A DNA stretch of 64,000 nt from Sphaerosporella brunnea (Eukaryota > Ascomycota > Pezizomycetes > Pezizales > Pyronemataceae): contig VXIS01000047.1 in NCBI GenBank assembly GCA_008704415.1, forward strand, positions 62,001 through 126,000, given 5' to 3'. This document shows positions 11,039-22,110 of this stretch, one piece after another. Each line of letters begins with the position of its first letter. The stretch's first letter is position 1. Made by a program: the position numbers and the translations under genes. The notes beneath the pieces are model-generated. The model saw only the letters and a program-made list of their open reading frames with translations, was not told where the DNA came from and searched no databases.

Positions 11039-12016
11039 ATGAAAGATACGTACCAGGCAAAGCTGCTGGAAGAGATTCAAATCCATGTAGGCTTGGCAGC
11101 ACAAAAAACTGGATATTTAAGCCTCACAATGCATCCATGGACGTCTGGCAATTAGATTCCGTATTTGGGAGTGACCGGTCGTTGGATTGACGATAACTGG
11201 GAGCTACACAACAGGTCGCTGGCGTTCGAACGTCTACGAGGCCAAAAACATTGCTACAGTCATGCACAACGTCATTAAAGAGTGCAAATTTACGGGCAAT
11301 AACGGCAGACGAACGATAAGTTTTCGAAGGGCTTGGAAAAGCTTCAACCGGAGGTTAAACGGTCCGACACCCAGGTTCGCTGGATGGCATACGTCATGAA
11401 CGTTGCAGCTGAACCAGTTCTTTGCATCCTGCAGACACTGAAGCTCCGGAGAATGGCGTTCCTGATGATGACCCCGAACCGCTGCCAACGTCCTCAGGTT
11501 CCCGCAGTTTAAATGCCACCCCCACACAGCCATCGTCCAGCCGTGGACGTTTGGAGTGTATTCTGGAGGATAACCGCAGCCGCGGCACAGTGACAACAAT
11601 TAAAAACACTGACCTTCGAAGCGTTCACGTAGCTGCAGATCTTGCGGCAATGATTGGCGACATTGGACGACGAGTGCAGGCTACGAACAATAGCTCAGGC
11701 ACAATGCAGGCATCAGACTAAACGTTATTCATGAGTACTTAAAGACCGACCCCCACTGGTGGAAGTCCAATGAGCACCGATCCCCGACTCTGGCCAGAAT
11801 GGGGCGAGATTACGGTTCTAGCAGTGGTTGAAACAGCCGCATGTGAACCCCTGGGAAAATGGGGATAAGAGGAGGCGGAGAAAGGACCAGCGCGGACTGG
11901 TGAAACTATTGATGCGACCGCGCGTTTAGAGTGCCCATAATGCAGCGGAGGGTGTTAAATCGGACGTGGAAGCTGCACTGAACTCCTGTTCGGGCCTCTC
12001 AGACGTATCCGACTGA
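11039..12016 (+). pseudogene. hAT-family transposase relic A
   Basis: From ATG 11039 the frame reads a hAT-type core: LLEEIQIHVGLAAQKTG, then WTSGN, TAG at 11153-11155, and IPYLGVTGRWIDDNWELHN followed by AFERLRG. These match the region around the first catalytic Asp of fungal hAT transposases. After a frame change come QVRWMAYVMNVAAEPV, the region usually holding the second catalytic residue, and HWWKSNEHRSPTLARMGRDY (about 11750-11815), the start of the dimerisation region. The end (AALNSCSGLSDVSD, stop 12014-12016) is shared with the remnants ending at 12964 and 38750. Several frameshifts and stops make it non-functional. Confidence 0.85.
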
Positions 12017-12202
12017 TCTGCGCACTTTATACGCTCACAGATAATTGACAGTGCCAGGCAACAGCTCCAGCGTGCATCAATTTTGTATAGCGGACCCAAG
12101 CTTTGGCTTGAGTTGATACAGGCCCGGCTCGGGCTCGCCAGTCGATGGTGAAAATGGCACGAGCGGACTCGCGTCTACCGATAGCTCGCCTCGACTCCGC
12201 TC

Positions 12203-13177
12203 TGGTGATGGACACGAGCTGAGCTGACTCCGGTCAATCGCTCGAGCCCTGAGGCAGAGCCGACTTGATCCGGCCGCATTTTGAGCTCGAGCCGGCCTAA
12301 AAAATGGTAACTCTGACTGGAGGTGGGTTGGAGCTTCTATACATAATTGCGTTCGTGCCGTGCCTGTACCTGGTGTTAGATTTCTCATCGCATCAAGCCC
12401 CACCTCAACCATCAATACCACCACCCGCTCCCATCAAACCCTCACCGCCCGTCCTCACGTCTCGCCTTGACCAAACGCCGCAGTAACAACAAATTGAGGA
12501 TATCGGCGGTCTCTGTCAGCAGTGGGACCGCCATCAAGCACCGATTCGGCCAGCGGGCGGCTTCTTCGAGTCGTGCTGACGAAGCTGATGATGTCATGCA
12601 GGCGTCCCGCAAGGAAATAATTGGAGAATGGCGTAAGTGCCAGAACTCGCTGTAATCGCTGCGTCCAAATACCTGTTATGAAGCACCTGGAAGACTTACA
12701 CTCAGCGGGCAGCAGAACGAACCTTACATTCCTTGTTCCCATAGAAGAAGAACCATGTTTCGTGCGCAAGTTGCATGAAAGTAGAGCGCTGACGCCGTTG
12801 AAGACTATGATTCTGGCACCGAGGCGGATACTGAGTCAGATGTTGAGGGTACAGCTGGCGACGCTACCGAGATTCATCGTGACCATGCCGCTCTGGAGAG
12901 AATAGATTCAGCCGCCGACGCAGTTCTGAACTGCTCTTCAGGGCTGTCGGACCTCTCAGAGTGATCTGTACAGATGTCGGACCTATGTACCATGTAAATC
13001 CCCCCGGAATGCAAGTACGACCCGGTGCACCTGATTTGTGTGTAGACCGTCGGATCGCTTGAGCATGGCTGGGTCTGGTGTAGAGCAGTTTGAGCATGCG
13101 AGCTGAGCCTGGCAAGTGGACGAGCTGACGCCAGCCTGACCACGAGCTCGTCTCGAGCCGGCTCGTATCCATCACTA
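12203..13177 (+). mobile_element. hAT element remnant B with both terminal motifs
   Basis: The left end at 12203 (TGGTGATGGACACGAGC) is the inverted complement of the right end at 13170-13177 (CATCACTA, preceded by CTCG-rich DNA). CTCGAGC-type subterminal repeats lie inside each end. The only clear coding in between is an acidic C-terminal segment (EADTESDVEGTAGD...) ending LNCSSGLSDLSE, stop 12962-12964, homologous to the ends of the relics stopping at 12016 and 38750. Flanking 8-mers do not match, so there is no clear target duplication. An exon-like piece ending at a GTAAGT near 12630 may be another transposase fragment. It reads as an internally deleted, decayed hAT copy. Confidence 0.6.
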
Positions 13178-13232
13178 CTGAACACTACTTGAGGTGCGTG
13201 TGAGCGTGCGTGGTATATTTACCGCACATTCT

Positions 13233-13817
13233 GCACAGCGGAATACACATCCCCTACCCTCCAGGCAAACTCCATGACGCGGAATCTGCGCACGGTGCCG
13301 TGCTTGAGTTGCCAGGAATCATTCGCGGACAGGGCGATACAACCACGTCGTCGGTGCCGGCGGAAACGGATCCGCGGCACGCGCCACAGTCGGGAATGGA
13401 AACACACGTTTTGAAAGCTTTACGAGGGATACACTCGTTGCAGGCACGTCTCGTAGATGGGACGTATCCACACAGGTTTTGGCGATGTCCGTATTCGGTG
13501 TACCTGCAGGCGCGGGGGAAATGGGTTTCCGCGCTGCCAACGGGCAGCTGTTCGTGTTCGAAGCTGCGGGAGAGTCGTTCATCGGCCGTACCCCCTGGAG
13601 CGGGCTGGAATCTCACAACTGCCAAGCCAGGTATAGGGAAGGCAGTACTACCCGCCACAACCAGTAGCCTCCAAGACCGACACAGACTCACGAGCATGTT
13701 GTGAAGGCAGAACGCTTCGTTTCGCGAGAGCAAGAAGCGCGCCACAGCGCGGGAACAGTGCTACCAGCAACCGGCGGCACTTCTCCCCGCAACCGGCAGG
13801 GCATGCAACTCGTGTGA
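13233..13817 (+). pseudogene. Decayed ~190-codon gene, glycine/beta-rich
   Basis: Frame 3 is open from about 13316 to TGA at 13815-13817, with one TAG at 13665-13667. It gives a natural-looking domain (YNHVVGAGGNGSAARATVG, then VLAMSVFGVPAGAGEMGF and ANGQLFVFEAAGESFIG) and, after the TAG, a charged tail (HEHVVKAERFVSREQEARH). Just upstream a different frame (13233-13330, ..HDAESAHGAVLELPGII..) appears to be the same gene before a one-base indel. The Gly/Phe/Val pattern suggests a beta-rich fold. I do not recognise the family. It is a host-type gene or transposon cargo that has been silenced by mutation. Confidence 0.45.
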
Positions 13818-15454
13818 GCCCGCAATCGCAGCGCGGAACGATGGTATGGAACTGGCGCCTGTTGGGCATAGTTGACTCATGGAACAGCGGGCTCAGCCCT
13901 CTCGAGACAGCTGGCAACAGTGCGCAACGCAGTTTCACACCAGTGCGACCACGCAAATAGTGTGCACCGGGAATCGCAGGGTTGTCACCATGGCCTTGAC
14001 ACCGCCGCCCGACATTGTACAGCCGGATGAGGTGAAAGCTGATAAACGGACGCCTGGGGGATGGAACGCCTGTTGCAGAGGTTCAAGACAGAGAGCTAGA
14101 CTACTGAGAAACAAACGAGAGGGGCAAAACTCCGCAATTTACAGCACTGTATACCGATCAGTCGTACAGTCGTGTGCGGACGTGGCAGCTCATCGGCCTG
14201 GTGGTCCTGGAAATCGGCAACCAGAAGGGATAGCGCAACGACAACAGGCATCTTATCTGCGACCGGCATCTCCTCAAGCCATCACCGGCGAGGGTCTGCT
14301 ATGACTCGAAAGCAAACTGCCATGAATACCGAACCCCGCCATACTGGCAACCGGTTGGAATCGGGCTAGCACACCATGTCCGCAACCAGTATCTCCCCCG
14401 CCCTAACCTGGTGGCTACCAATCCTACAACGCTCGCTATGCTGCTGATTCACCATGGCCCCATGTGGAGCAGGCACGAAGGCTGCCGCTGGCATGTGTGC
14501 GTCGATGCACAACGTTGATCAAAACTGCGGCGTGTGAGTTGCGAACAGGTTCGGAGATGGCGGAATCAAAACATTGTCACACTTCCGATGTTTGGTGGGT
14601 TACCCTTTCAGTGTGTAATCATCGTGGATGCAATGTTCGGTGGCTGCGCAACCGTTGCCATGATCCAGTGTAGACTCTCGGACGGACACCAACGATGAAC
14701 AGGACTCAGACCTGGAATGGTCAGACTCCGGAGCAGGAGAAGAGGGTACAAAAAGCAACGGGCTGTTGCGATGTCGGATATGAGACGCGCGGCAAGAACC
14801 GCATGGCTGACCGCTGGGTATAATCGATTGCGTGAGGGTAGGGCGGGTGGTGGACGTTGGTATTCGGGCGACAGCATACGAGCACCCCTCAACAGCCGGT
14901 GATGTAGTATTCTGGACGCCTAGTAAACCCACTGTAATGCTATCACACTTAGTATGATTTGTGTTCGGTACGATATCAGTATTCTACATGTTTCGTAATC
15001 TTTCCTTACGACGTCCTTTGGAATCTTCTAGCTTTTTCAAGACAAACTTCAGCGGCCTTATGACCAGGACCACTATTCCCTTGTTTTACGGATTCGCCAC
15101 CAAGGTGTGAACTCCTGTTATGACAACACGTATTGGTGTCGTCCCTTATAAAAGCTTTTCGTACCTTCATTCTGTTTCACTCCTTTCTTGTATACAACCC
15201 ACATTGGCGTGACAGAGGACGGTATCCTCATTTTCCATTACCTCATCACATATTCAGACGGTGCTTCGGCTTATATGAATACGCCAGCGTGCAGTTGGCT
15301 CGTCCTGCCGATTCCTGGAAGCCTGTTCAGTTCGGGTGGATGCAGTAGTTCTATGTGGCTGTTCGGTGGGTGGAAGATTCGTCTGGTTTTGCACCCGCCA
15401 ACGACTGGCACACTCCACAATACGGCGAGGGTCAGCTGATCACCAAAATGTAGC
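13818..15454. other. No firm gene; an acidic coding-like fragment near 14690-14800
   Basis: A plus frame at about 14683-14790 reads an acidic peptide (DTNDEQDSDLEWSDSG), similar in style to the acidic ends of the hAT relics, but too short to assign. From 14930 to 15450 the DNA is AT-richer with TATA-like words. It may contain promoter and 5' flanking DNA of the gene at 15525. Nothing else was recognised. Confidence 0.4.
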
Positions 15455-15462
15455 TATATAAA
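15455..15462 (+). promoter_or_regulatory. TATA box of the gene at 15525
   Basis: TATATAAA lies 70 bp upstream of the ATG at 15525. It is followed by a C/A-rich, ATG-free leader (CAACCATCACAACC-type) typical of fungal 5' UTRs. Confidence 0.6.
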
Positions 15463-15524
15463 CTGTACCGACCTGACCAGCTCGCTTTGCAAACCAACCA
15501 TCACAACCACAACTCCCTCCCACA

Positions 15525-16327
15525 ATGTCGACCGTTCACCCCAACACACAGCTACAACACGCGTTGGACGAGTATTCGCTCGCGGTGCAGAAGTACGGCT
15601 TGGTCGTGCAAGAGCTCCCAGCGTCGCAGCGACCCGCGCCGCTGGAGAAATTCCGTTACCGCGGAAATGTCCACGCCATCAAGCGCCGCACGGCAGAGGT
15701 GCCCAAAGCGACGCAGCGGCTTTTGAAAACCGCACTGCGCGCCGCTCCCCACGAGGTGGAGGAACCAAAGGAGGTATGTTTTCTGGTGGGTGTTGGAGTT
15801 TCCGCATGCGGATGGTTCTTGAGCACGCTCCGCAGAAAGACGCCGCCAAGGCGCGCGATTGTGGGTACCAGAAAGACGCGGTTGTCTCCACGATCAGCGG
15901 TGCTTCCCCAAGCAGAGACCGCGAGAGCGTTGATGGCCACGCCGCCAACGACATGCACGTCGCAGTCCGTCAGCTCAGAGTTCCAGACAACTCAGGCCAG
16001 GTCAACCAGGTGCAGGTTACGGACGGTCAGGCGACACCTCCTGGATTCGCCCCTGACCCTCACAGCTCTGCTGATACTGGGGCTCGCATCTCAACCGACG
16101 ACACATCTCTCCTGTTCACCAACCACGAGGTGGACCTGCTGATCTGGGTTGCTGCGGCATCGCCCGACGCAGCGCGGATCTGTGCCCGGCGAATCACCCA
16201 ATTGAAGACCCACGGAGCCAGCGCTTGCGATATCGATGAGGTCTTGCACACCGTGATCCGCTGGGTCGAGGGGGCGCAAGTCGGGACTCGCGGCTCAGTC
16301 GGTGGAAGCGTGCAGGAGGAGAAGTAA
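15525..16327 (+). CDS. Two-exon hypothetical protein, 246 aa
   Basis: This is the cleanest host-type gene in the window. Exon 1 (15525-15773) starts with ATG after a TATA box and C/A-rich leader. Exon 2 (15836-16327) ends with TAA. The intron (15774-15835, 62 nt, GTATGT...CGCAG) is phase 0 and removes the only frame conflict. Exon 1 encodes a basic helical region (LDEYSLAVQKYGLVVQEL; FRYRGNVHAIKRRTAEV). Exon 2 encodes a low-complexity linker and then a compact helical C-terminus (EVDLLIWVAAASPDAARI; DIDEVLHTVIRWVEG). There is no signal peptide or transmembrane helix, so it is probably intracellular. I recognise no family and predict no function. Confidence 0.7.
15774..15835 (+). other. Intron of the 15525 gene
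   Basis: 62 nt, donor GTATGT, acceptor CGCAG, with a CTTGAGC-like branch region about 20 nt before the acceptor. Its length and signals are typical of fungal introns. Splicing joins two frames that are otherwise out of register. Confidence 0.75.
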
Positions 16328-16890
16328 GGTTTCCGAATCGACATCGGAGGCAATGTACCTGATCAGCGCGTAATTCAAACCGCTTTCGTACCCTGTGTTT
16401 TCTGTCGTTCGCGTGATATCCCGTTTATCTAAACCCCGAACGTGGCCAAAAACGCCCAGATCTGACTATCCTGATTCTTTGCACGCGCTGAACACGCTGT
16501 GCCCGAGGTTGGCGTTCATGGAATGCCAAAGAATGTTTCTATGCGGAGGTTTTTACCGCTATTCCTAGCCACGGCCTCAAGAGTGGTGTCACTACCTTTA
16601 GCTTCTCGATAGGCAAATATACACTGCAATCAACACAAGGAAACACACGCATACACTGCGACGGATTCGGAATAAAAAGGGAAAGCAGGATCACCCGCAA
16701 AGGAGCTGTCAGGACGGTGATCGGCAACCCGGGCGCACTCGCTGGCCGGTGCTGGCAACATCTATCACATGCCGTCCGTGGCAGGGGCCAGTGTCCACAG
16801 CGAACGTTGACGGGTGTGCGTCGCTCGTTCACAGGATCACCCGTGGTCCAACAACTGTGTGCAGTGCGGTGAATATGGTTACGAAGCGTG
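16328..16890. other. No gene seen
   Basis: The 3' flank of the preceding gene and mixed DNA with only short frames on either strand. A 125-codon minus frame (16539-16916) has no recognisable feature. Confidence 0.4.
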
Positions 16891-17867
16891 ATGCGGACTT
16901 TCGCGACGCCCATCATGCGGACATTCCAAGCTCAACGTCTGTTCCGCAACGCACGTTTCCGCGTTCTCACCCTCGGTGAGCAGCGTTCAATGCCTGGCAT
17001 GTCGGGTTTGCAACACGTTGCCTCGCGCGCGGAAAACATTCGCACCCGGAGGATGACACAACACCCCCAAAACAGCGATTGTGTCAGGAAAGGGCACATC
17101 TCTGACTATCCCCACAGCATTTCTGAATGCACTCAGCGCGCAAATGAATACTCTCCTGTGAAGCGAGTCTGGATGGGGAGACGAGCGCTGGCTGCGATAA
17201 ACCCGCGTCATCCGCGCAAACCACCACTCAGCACTCGACCAACACAACACCTGCGCGGCGGATATACACGCACCGCGGCCAGTCGCGGCTGGCGTGAGTG
17301 GTTGCCACACATGGGATGTACGTCGCCCCGATGGGGGCACGCGAGCATTGCTGATGGGGGGTATAGCATTGTCGGTGACTTGGCCTTTGCCGTGAGGCTC
17401 CCGCTCTTTTCAGCAGCCCGGCCGACCCTCTGGTTCTTTCATTCCTCTTCCCGCTTGCGCTCACCTCCGCCGGCACCCATCCTTCTCATCCCGGGTACTA
17501 CGAGATCGCTTCCGCTTGGCGACTCCTGCGACCCCACCGCGGCAGCAGGTACGTTTTTCGTTTTTTCGCTGGAAGGTGTTGTAGCTAGTGTGCTGGCAGC
17601 GCCGAGCTGAAACCACTCCAGCCGCCGGTATCTGCCACGTCGCATCATTCTGTCCTTCTTCTCTTTCTCTTGACATCATTGCCGCATTCCTTCGCAGCTT
17701 CATTTCCCGCTGCTGACGATGCAGACGCTGCTGGCGCGACTCCCGCTGCTGGCGGTGAAACCTCTCAAGCCACCAGTATCTAACTACCTCTTCCACTCTA
17801 CCGAGCCCTGCCTGACAACCAACCAGTAGTTCCCTCGCCCGTGCCCAGAAACCGAAGAGCAAAGTGA
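16891..17867 (+). CDS. Putative three-exon gene, ~258 aa (start uncertain)
   Basis: Two good introns define the 3' part. Intron 1 is 17549-17697 (GTACGT...CTTGACAT...TTCGCAG). Intron 2 is 17776-17826 (GTATCT...CCTGACAAC...CCAG). They join an open frame ending ..GDSCDPTAAA to AADDADAAGATPAAGGE and a short last exon with a basic end (PRNRRAK), stop 17865-17867. With ATG 16891 the exon lengths sum to an exact multiple of three. The Ala/Asp/Gly linker is low complexity. The N-terminal 150 codons (Arg/His/Pro rich) are less convincing, and the true start may lie further downstream. No domain was recognised. Confidence 0.35.
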
Positions 17868-17930
17868 ACCCCGACAACCAAGAGCATTCGTTCTGGAATC
17901 GTCAGGAGAAGCCTAGCCAGCATCCCAAAA

Positions 17931-18189
17931 ATGACCATCCTCGCAGGGTCCCCAAGCTCACGTGCGAAACCAGTCATTGCGCCCGGGTTCGCCTCCCGGC
18001 ACCTGGACTGGCGACAGACAACTAGCCGCACCCCGCACCCCGCAACCGGCATCGACGTCGGCGGTTTAGGGAAACACAGAGTCCATTCACGTCGATGTGT
18101 CCAAAAACACCGGCATGGACATCGCCTGGAATATCGCTCCCAATGGCAGTGGTTCGGGGATCGCCTTCAGATTTCGTGGCTCGGCCTAA
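17931..18189 (+). pseudogene. Small gene (~85 codons) with a one-base frameshift
   Basis: ATG at 17931 follows AAAA, a good fungal start context. The frame reads to about 18070 (..ATGIDVGGLG) and then changes register at an AAA run. The new frame gives TESIHVDVSKNTGMDIAWN and then APNGSGSGIAFRFRG, stop 18187-18189. Both halves look protein-like, and a single extra A near 18073-18076 explains the break. It is small, with Gly/Ser and beta-type character at the end. It has no recognised family and no evident signal peptide. Confidence 0.4.
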
Positions 18190-19090
18190 ATGGGGGTAGT
18201 TGTATCATAGGCAGAGCGAGACGGCGGTAGGAATTGGCGGCGGGTGCATGATTGGCAATGCCGACAGCTGTAATTCAACCATGTTTAGAGGTGCCAAGAG
18301 AAAGCGAAGCTGTATAGTCCAGGCAGCTTGTAACCGACATTCGGCAGGCCCCGGTGGTGAGAGTCGGCTCAGCCGGGAAACCGACCACCACAACCAACGA
18401 ACGAAGATGAATGGGCATGAGGGTATCCTGATGTCTGATGCGCTGTAAAGGGCTGTCACGATTTTGGATAAGAAAAAAAAATCGCAACGTGTTTGAAAAA
18501 GAGCAATCTCGTGAAACACTCCGTCCAGCTGCCAGAGCCATGTCTGACATCGTGATGCTTATGCACACCGGCTCATGCCCGTGTGGAAGAATAATTTTTG
18601 CGTCACCACTGTCTGACTACCGTCCGCACTGTTTGAGCATGCGGAGTCGATCGCCAGCAACCTGAAGCGCACACCAGCCGTCTTCAAAGCCAGCAATGGG
18701 CGGACATAATAAGAGATACATTCTATGTCATGGCCCCAAGCGGCCGAATATATTGTGATCGAAACAAAAAAATACAAGATATATGAACTTAGAAAAAACA
18801 TGAGACCCAAGAAGCTTCAGTAACCTCTGTTCTTTCGATAAAAACTTCAGGGCCCCACCACTCCGCGCTTTCTGCGCGCTCAGAACGCTATCAAAGTGAC
18901 GGAAACTCCCAGCGACGTATCTGTTTCAAGCTGGCGCACCGTGCGAGAACCACGATCAACGACGGGCAAACCCGGTCAACCAATAGCGAATATACGAACC
19001 GTTCCGCAGGACACTCGTTGATCGCGCGTGAAACACCGCTCTCAAACAGCAGCATCCCCCAGGTACCAGACTGTCAACCCCTCTGCGACG
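18190..19090. other. Intergenic; one weak ORF
   Basis: A 55-codon ORF (ATG 18281 to 18448) has a basic start (RGAKRKRS) and a polar tail, possibly a fragment. The rest (18450-19090) is AT-richer, with no recognised feature. Confidence 0.35.
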
Positions 19091-19345
19091 ATGGAGCCGA
19101 ATTGGAAAGGTGAGAGCTGTGCACAGTCATCGACGCTGGAATCGGCGGGTTTGCAGGCCCTCATGGTACCGGTAGATCAACCGGTGGTGAACGCCACCGC
19201 TGATGAGCCTACTGCCCGCCTGGCGCCAGACTGTGCGCCGCGCTATGTGACCTTCTTGTTCCCCCACCAGCCCCTGGACGATAACGAGGTGCCACGACCG
19301 AACGAACCCAGAAAACCATGGGAGACCTCGGGTCCGAACGGCTGA
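19091..19345 (+). CDS. Hypothetical acidic/proline-rich peptide, 84 aa
   Basis: ATG 19091 opens 84 codons to a TGA at 19343-19345. The product is Pro, Asp, Glu and Asn rich (VPVDQPVVNATADEPTARL, then DDNEVPRPNEPRK). The frame is also open 21 codons upstream without an ATG. There is no domain or targeting signal. Composition favours this frame over the opposing ones, but the length is within the reach of chance. Confidence 0.3.
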   Translation: MEPNWKGESCAQSSTLESAGLQALMVPVDQPVVNATADEPTARLAPDCAPRYVTFLFPHQPLDDNEVPRPNEPRKPWETSGPNG

Positions 19346-19888
19346 GCGACACCAGCCAAGATGGCACTCGCAAGCCGCACCGGGCGCCGGAGATATCGAT
19401 GCCCGCATCGTGGCTGGCTGCGGACGCCCGAATCAACCTTTCGAACAATAACCGCAGCACTCTGTGATGGCTGACCACGACCACCTGCACACGTAGCTGG
19501 CACACATTGCCAAAATGGAGGTGACCAGGGGGCGAATCAACCGAGGTGACAACATGTGAGGACTGCACTTGCAGACGCTGCGGGCGTTGTAAATCCGACG
19601 GTTGCCGCCTAGGACGAGAGAACCGACTGCTTCTTGCATTGATCAGATACCTCTTCCTGTCGATTCGGTTGCTGTTTGCAGACGACTATGTGATTAATAA
19701 AAGCCGGACGGCGGCAGCTGGCGTGGATTATATACGATGTATGCATTACCTTCGGGTTACGAAGACGGCGTAACGTTTGATCAAGCGGCGGTGGTATCGC
19801 AACTTTGTCTTACTAGGTGTTGGACAAATAAAGGCTTTCTTCTCTCACTGTCTTATCGAGTGGTATTCCCTTCCCCGTGACGCCTTGG
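19346..19888. other. No gene seen
   Basis: Short open frames on both strands. AT-rich DNA with AATAAA-like words occurs at about 19695 and 19827. Nothing was recognised. Confidence 0.4.
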
Positions 19889-20385
19889 ATGCAGTTTATC
19901 CGAGCGTCGCAGTCGATGTCCGGCCTCCATAGCCGCGCGCACCCGCACCATGCATATACAAAAACACAAGCACTCCAACCGACCTCACATGAGTACCAAC
20001 AAACGTTGGAAACACTCCGGGCAAGTGCCATTCACAGCCGAAAGCAGGCGGCTGGTATAAAGAGACTTTGCAGCCGGGTGTGCGCCGTAGCTGCTTTCAT
20101 GGGTGGACACCGACTGTCACCGAACCGCCTTATCCCGGCTGGGACGCTGCTTCCGCTCGGGGTCGGGTTCGAGAACAGACTTAATCGTACCCACAGCGCA
20201 CCGTGAGTCTTATCGATCCCCTTGCAGTCGATCCGCCATACCAAGCCCCTGGCCGGGGCATCCAGATTGCCGACAAAACGGGATTCTGGATAGGCAGAGG
20301 AGTGGAGACTCGAAGCGGCAGTCGGTGCAGGTCGGTGTGGACCAACCGATCGTATATACAGCTCAACAAGCGCGAGTCTGAGTGA
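19889..20385 (+). pseudogene. Broken or spliced small gene in two frames
   Basis: From ATG 19889 a frame reads a His/Ala/Gln-rich helical segment (SHEYQQTLETLRASAIHS) and then AAGIKRLCSRVCAVAAFMG and PAGTLLPLGVGFENRLN. It stops at about 20207. An overlapping frame from 20203 continues in the same style (GRGIQIADKTGFWIGRG; WTNRSYIQLNKRESE) to 20385. The junction sequence CCGTGAGTC could be a splice donor, or one base may have been lost. No family was recognised. Confidence 0.4.
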
Positions 20386-20587
20386 CACGTTATGTACCCC
20401 ATGACAGCACTGGAGACGGAGTGGATGTATTGTGAGTGCGAGGGCGGGGAACGAATGAGAATTGCGGGACGGAGAGGTGGCAAGCACATGACCGCCCTCT
20501 CACGATGACACCGCGAAGGGCGCAGTCCAAGAGGGCATCATAGGCAGCGAACGTGGGGTCGATCGGCTACGGAATTGTTACCTGGGC

Positions 20588-20595
20588 TATAAAAG
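20588..20595 (+). promoter_or_regulatory. TATA box upstream of the 20745 gene
   Basis: TATAAAAG lies 157 bp upstream of ATG 20745 and 75 bp upstream of an alternative ATG at 20663. No other TATA-like element competes locally. Confidence 0.45.
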
Positions 20596-20744
20596 ATCGC
20601 GATAATCCGGTTTCAGCGGAAGCAACAGTACAGTGGGGGTTGAGGGCGGGTGTCGAACCCCCATGCAAGTCTCCGGCCTCTCAAGCATGACCGACTCCAC
20701 ACACAGAAAGCCTACCAGACACCACGACTCCCAAACCGAACCGC

Positions 20745-21305
20745 ATGGTCATGCACTGCTATCGATCGCGGCGTTCGACTGTTGCGATCCTGGCACGAAA
20801 TGCCTACGGCTACAACGTGTCGCACGCGGTCGGCAGCTGGACCGTGCACAGCCAGACCGAAATGCGCGAGGTCCACCTGGTGCAGCGCAGCATCGACGGG
20901 TTGGAGCCAGAGCTCCGCGCGAGAGACCGCAGTGCGGCCGCAGGAGGCGAAGCAGCAGGAAAAGACGCCGCAGATGGGGATCAATCGTCTGCACGCTATG
21001 TTGTTCCTCTCATCAACACGATTTCCAAGCAGGAAGAGATCATCCTCGCACACACGGACAAAATCCAGGCATTGACCACCGACCTTGGAACACAGTCAAG
21101 CCCATTGTTATCGCAATCCTCCTGCACGCCGCACTAAAGCTGGTCCGAGTTCAGCTGCCGGGCGGAGTCTACGACATTTCTCGGCCGCCCCAACATCATG
21201 CGCACGCCCAAGGGGTACGCCGCGCAGGCCTGCAAAGTCCTCCGCAGCTATGCGTCGACCATATACAAGCTGAATGGACTCTCATGCGGAAAATATGGTG
21301 CCTAG
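20745..21305 (+). pseudogene. Gene relic of ~185 codons with one in-frame TAA (or an unresolved intron)
   Basis: One frame runs from ATG 20745 to TAG 21303-21305, interrupted only by TAA at 21135-21137. The first part has a coiled-coil-like segment (ISKQEEIILAHTDKIQAL). The part after the stop is a compact basic domain (FLGRPNIMRTPKGYAAQA followed by CKVLRSYASTIYKLNG) that looks clearly coding. A short intron around the TAA is possible (CTAA branch-like word, TTCAG near 21151) but not proven. Upstream, another frame from ATG 20663 or 20687 also looks protein-like for about 35 codons, so the N-terminus may be spliced. The family is unknown. Confidence 0.5.
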
Positions 21306-22110
21306 TTGACCGACCTCGTGGGGACATCCCCACTCACGCCACAATCTGATTTGCCGGCTGCAATGCACGCTGGGGTACGCTAGGTACGTAGAGCGCCGTG
21401 ACTACGCCGCGCACACAATCATCGCCGACGATTGTGTCTGTGCATCGGCACTTGACCGCCTGCTCCCACGGTCAGATCATTGTCCATAAGCTCTTCAGAA
21501 ACGCTGCCAGCACGAGCTGGGCGCAGAAGGCGATGCAATTCCCAGACGGGATGTGTAGACTGTCAATACGGGAGTTGGGAGTAGTCGCTGACTGTCGATA
21601 TTGATACGCTTTGTGGCGCGCTAGATTTGTAAACGCAGGATACACTGCCGGATGAATGTTTCTGTGATTCGCGATCTCCTAACCAGTTTCGACACTGAAA
21701 GGAGAAGCTGAAGGAGTGGGAGAAGCGGGCTCCTGGCATGTGGGAGTGACTACACCTCGGGTCGCCATTTCGTGGATTTTCTTTCGTTTTGAGAGCCGCA
21801 TCACCAACAGTAGGCTTCATCCTATGCGTGGCATAGTCTGTGTCCTCCGAATACCGGATTGCCGCCCGCCGCCCGAAAGACAAGGAGCAAAACGGGCCGC
21901 AGCTTTTTGCCGTATAGGAACTACTTCTATCCTTGGTTTCTTATCATGACTACCAACATCGGCGCAGGCAACGGACGACTCCTGCAACGATGCGGTGACC
22001 TATACTCTCGTGTGTTGTAAGTGCATACGTTCGCGCAGTTTGTGTTGATTGGCTGCTCACATCAGGGAAACGGGTCATTGTATTCAGGATGGGCGTCACT
22101 GACACAAGGG
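21306..22110. other. No gene seen
   Basis: Only short frames. A 77-codon plus frame at 21716-21949 and a 106-codon minus frame at 21563-21883 oppose each other, and neither has a motif. Confidence 0.4.

Noticed and set aside
20633..20700. tRNA-like T-arm (GGGTGTCGAACCCCC)
   Set aside because: No matching acceptor stem, D-arm or A box at the right distance; it lies in the leader of the 20745 gene.
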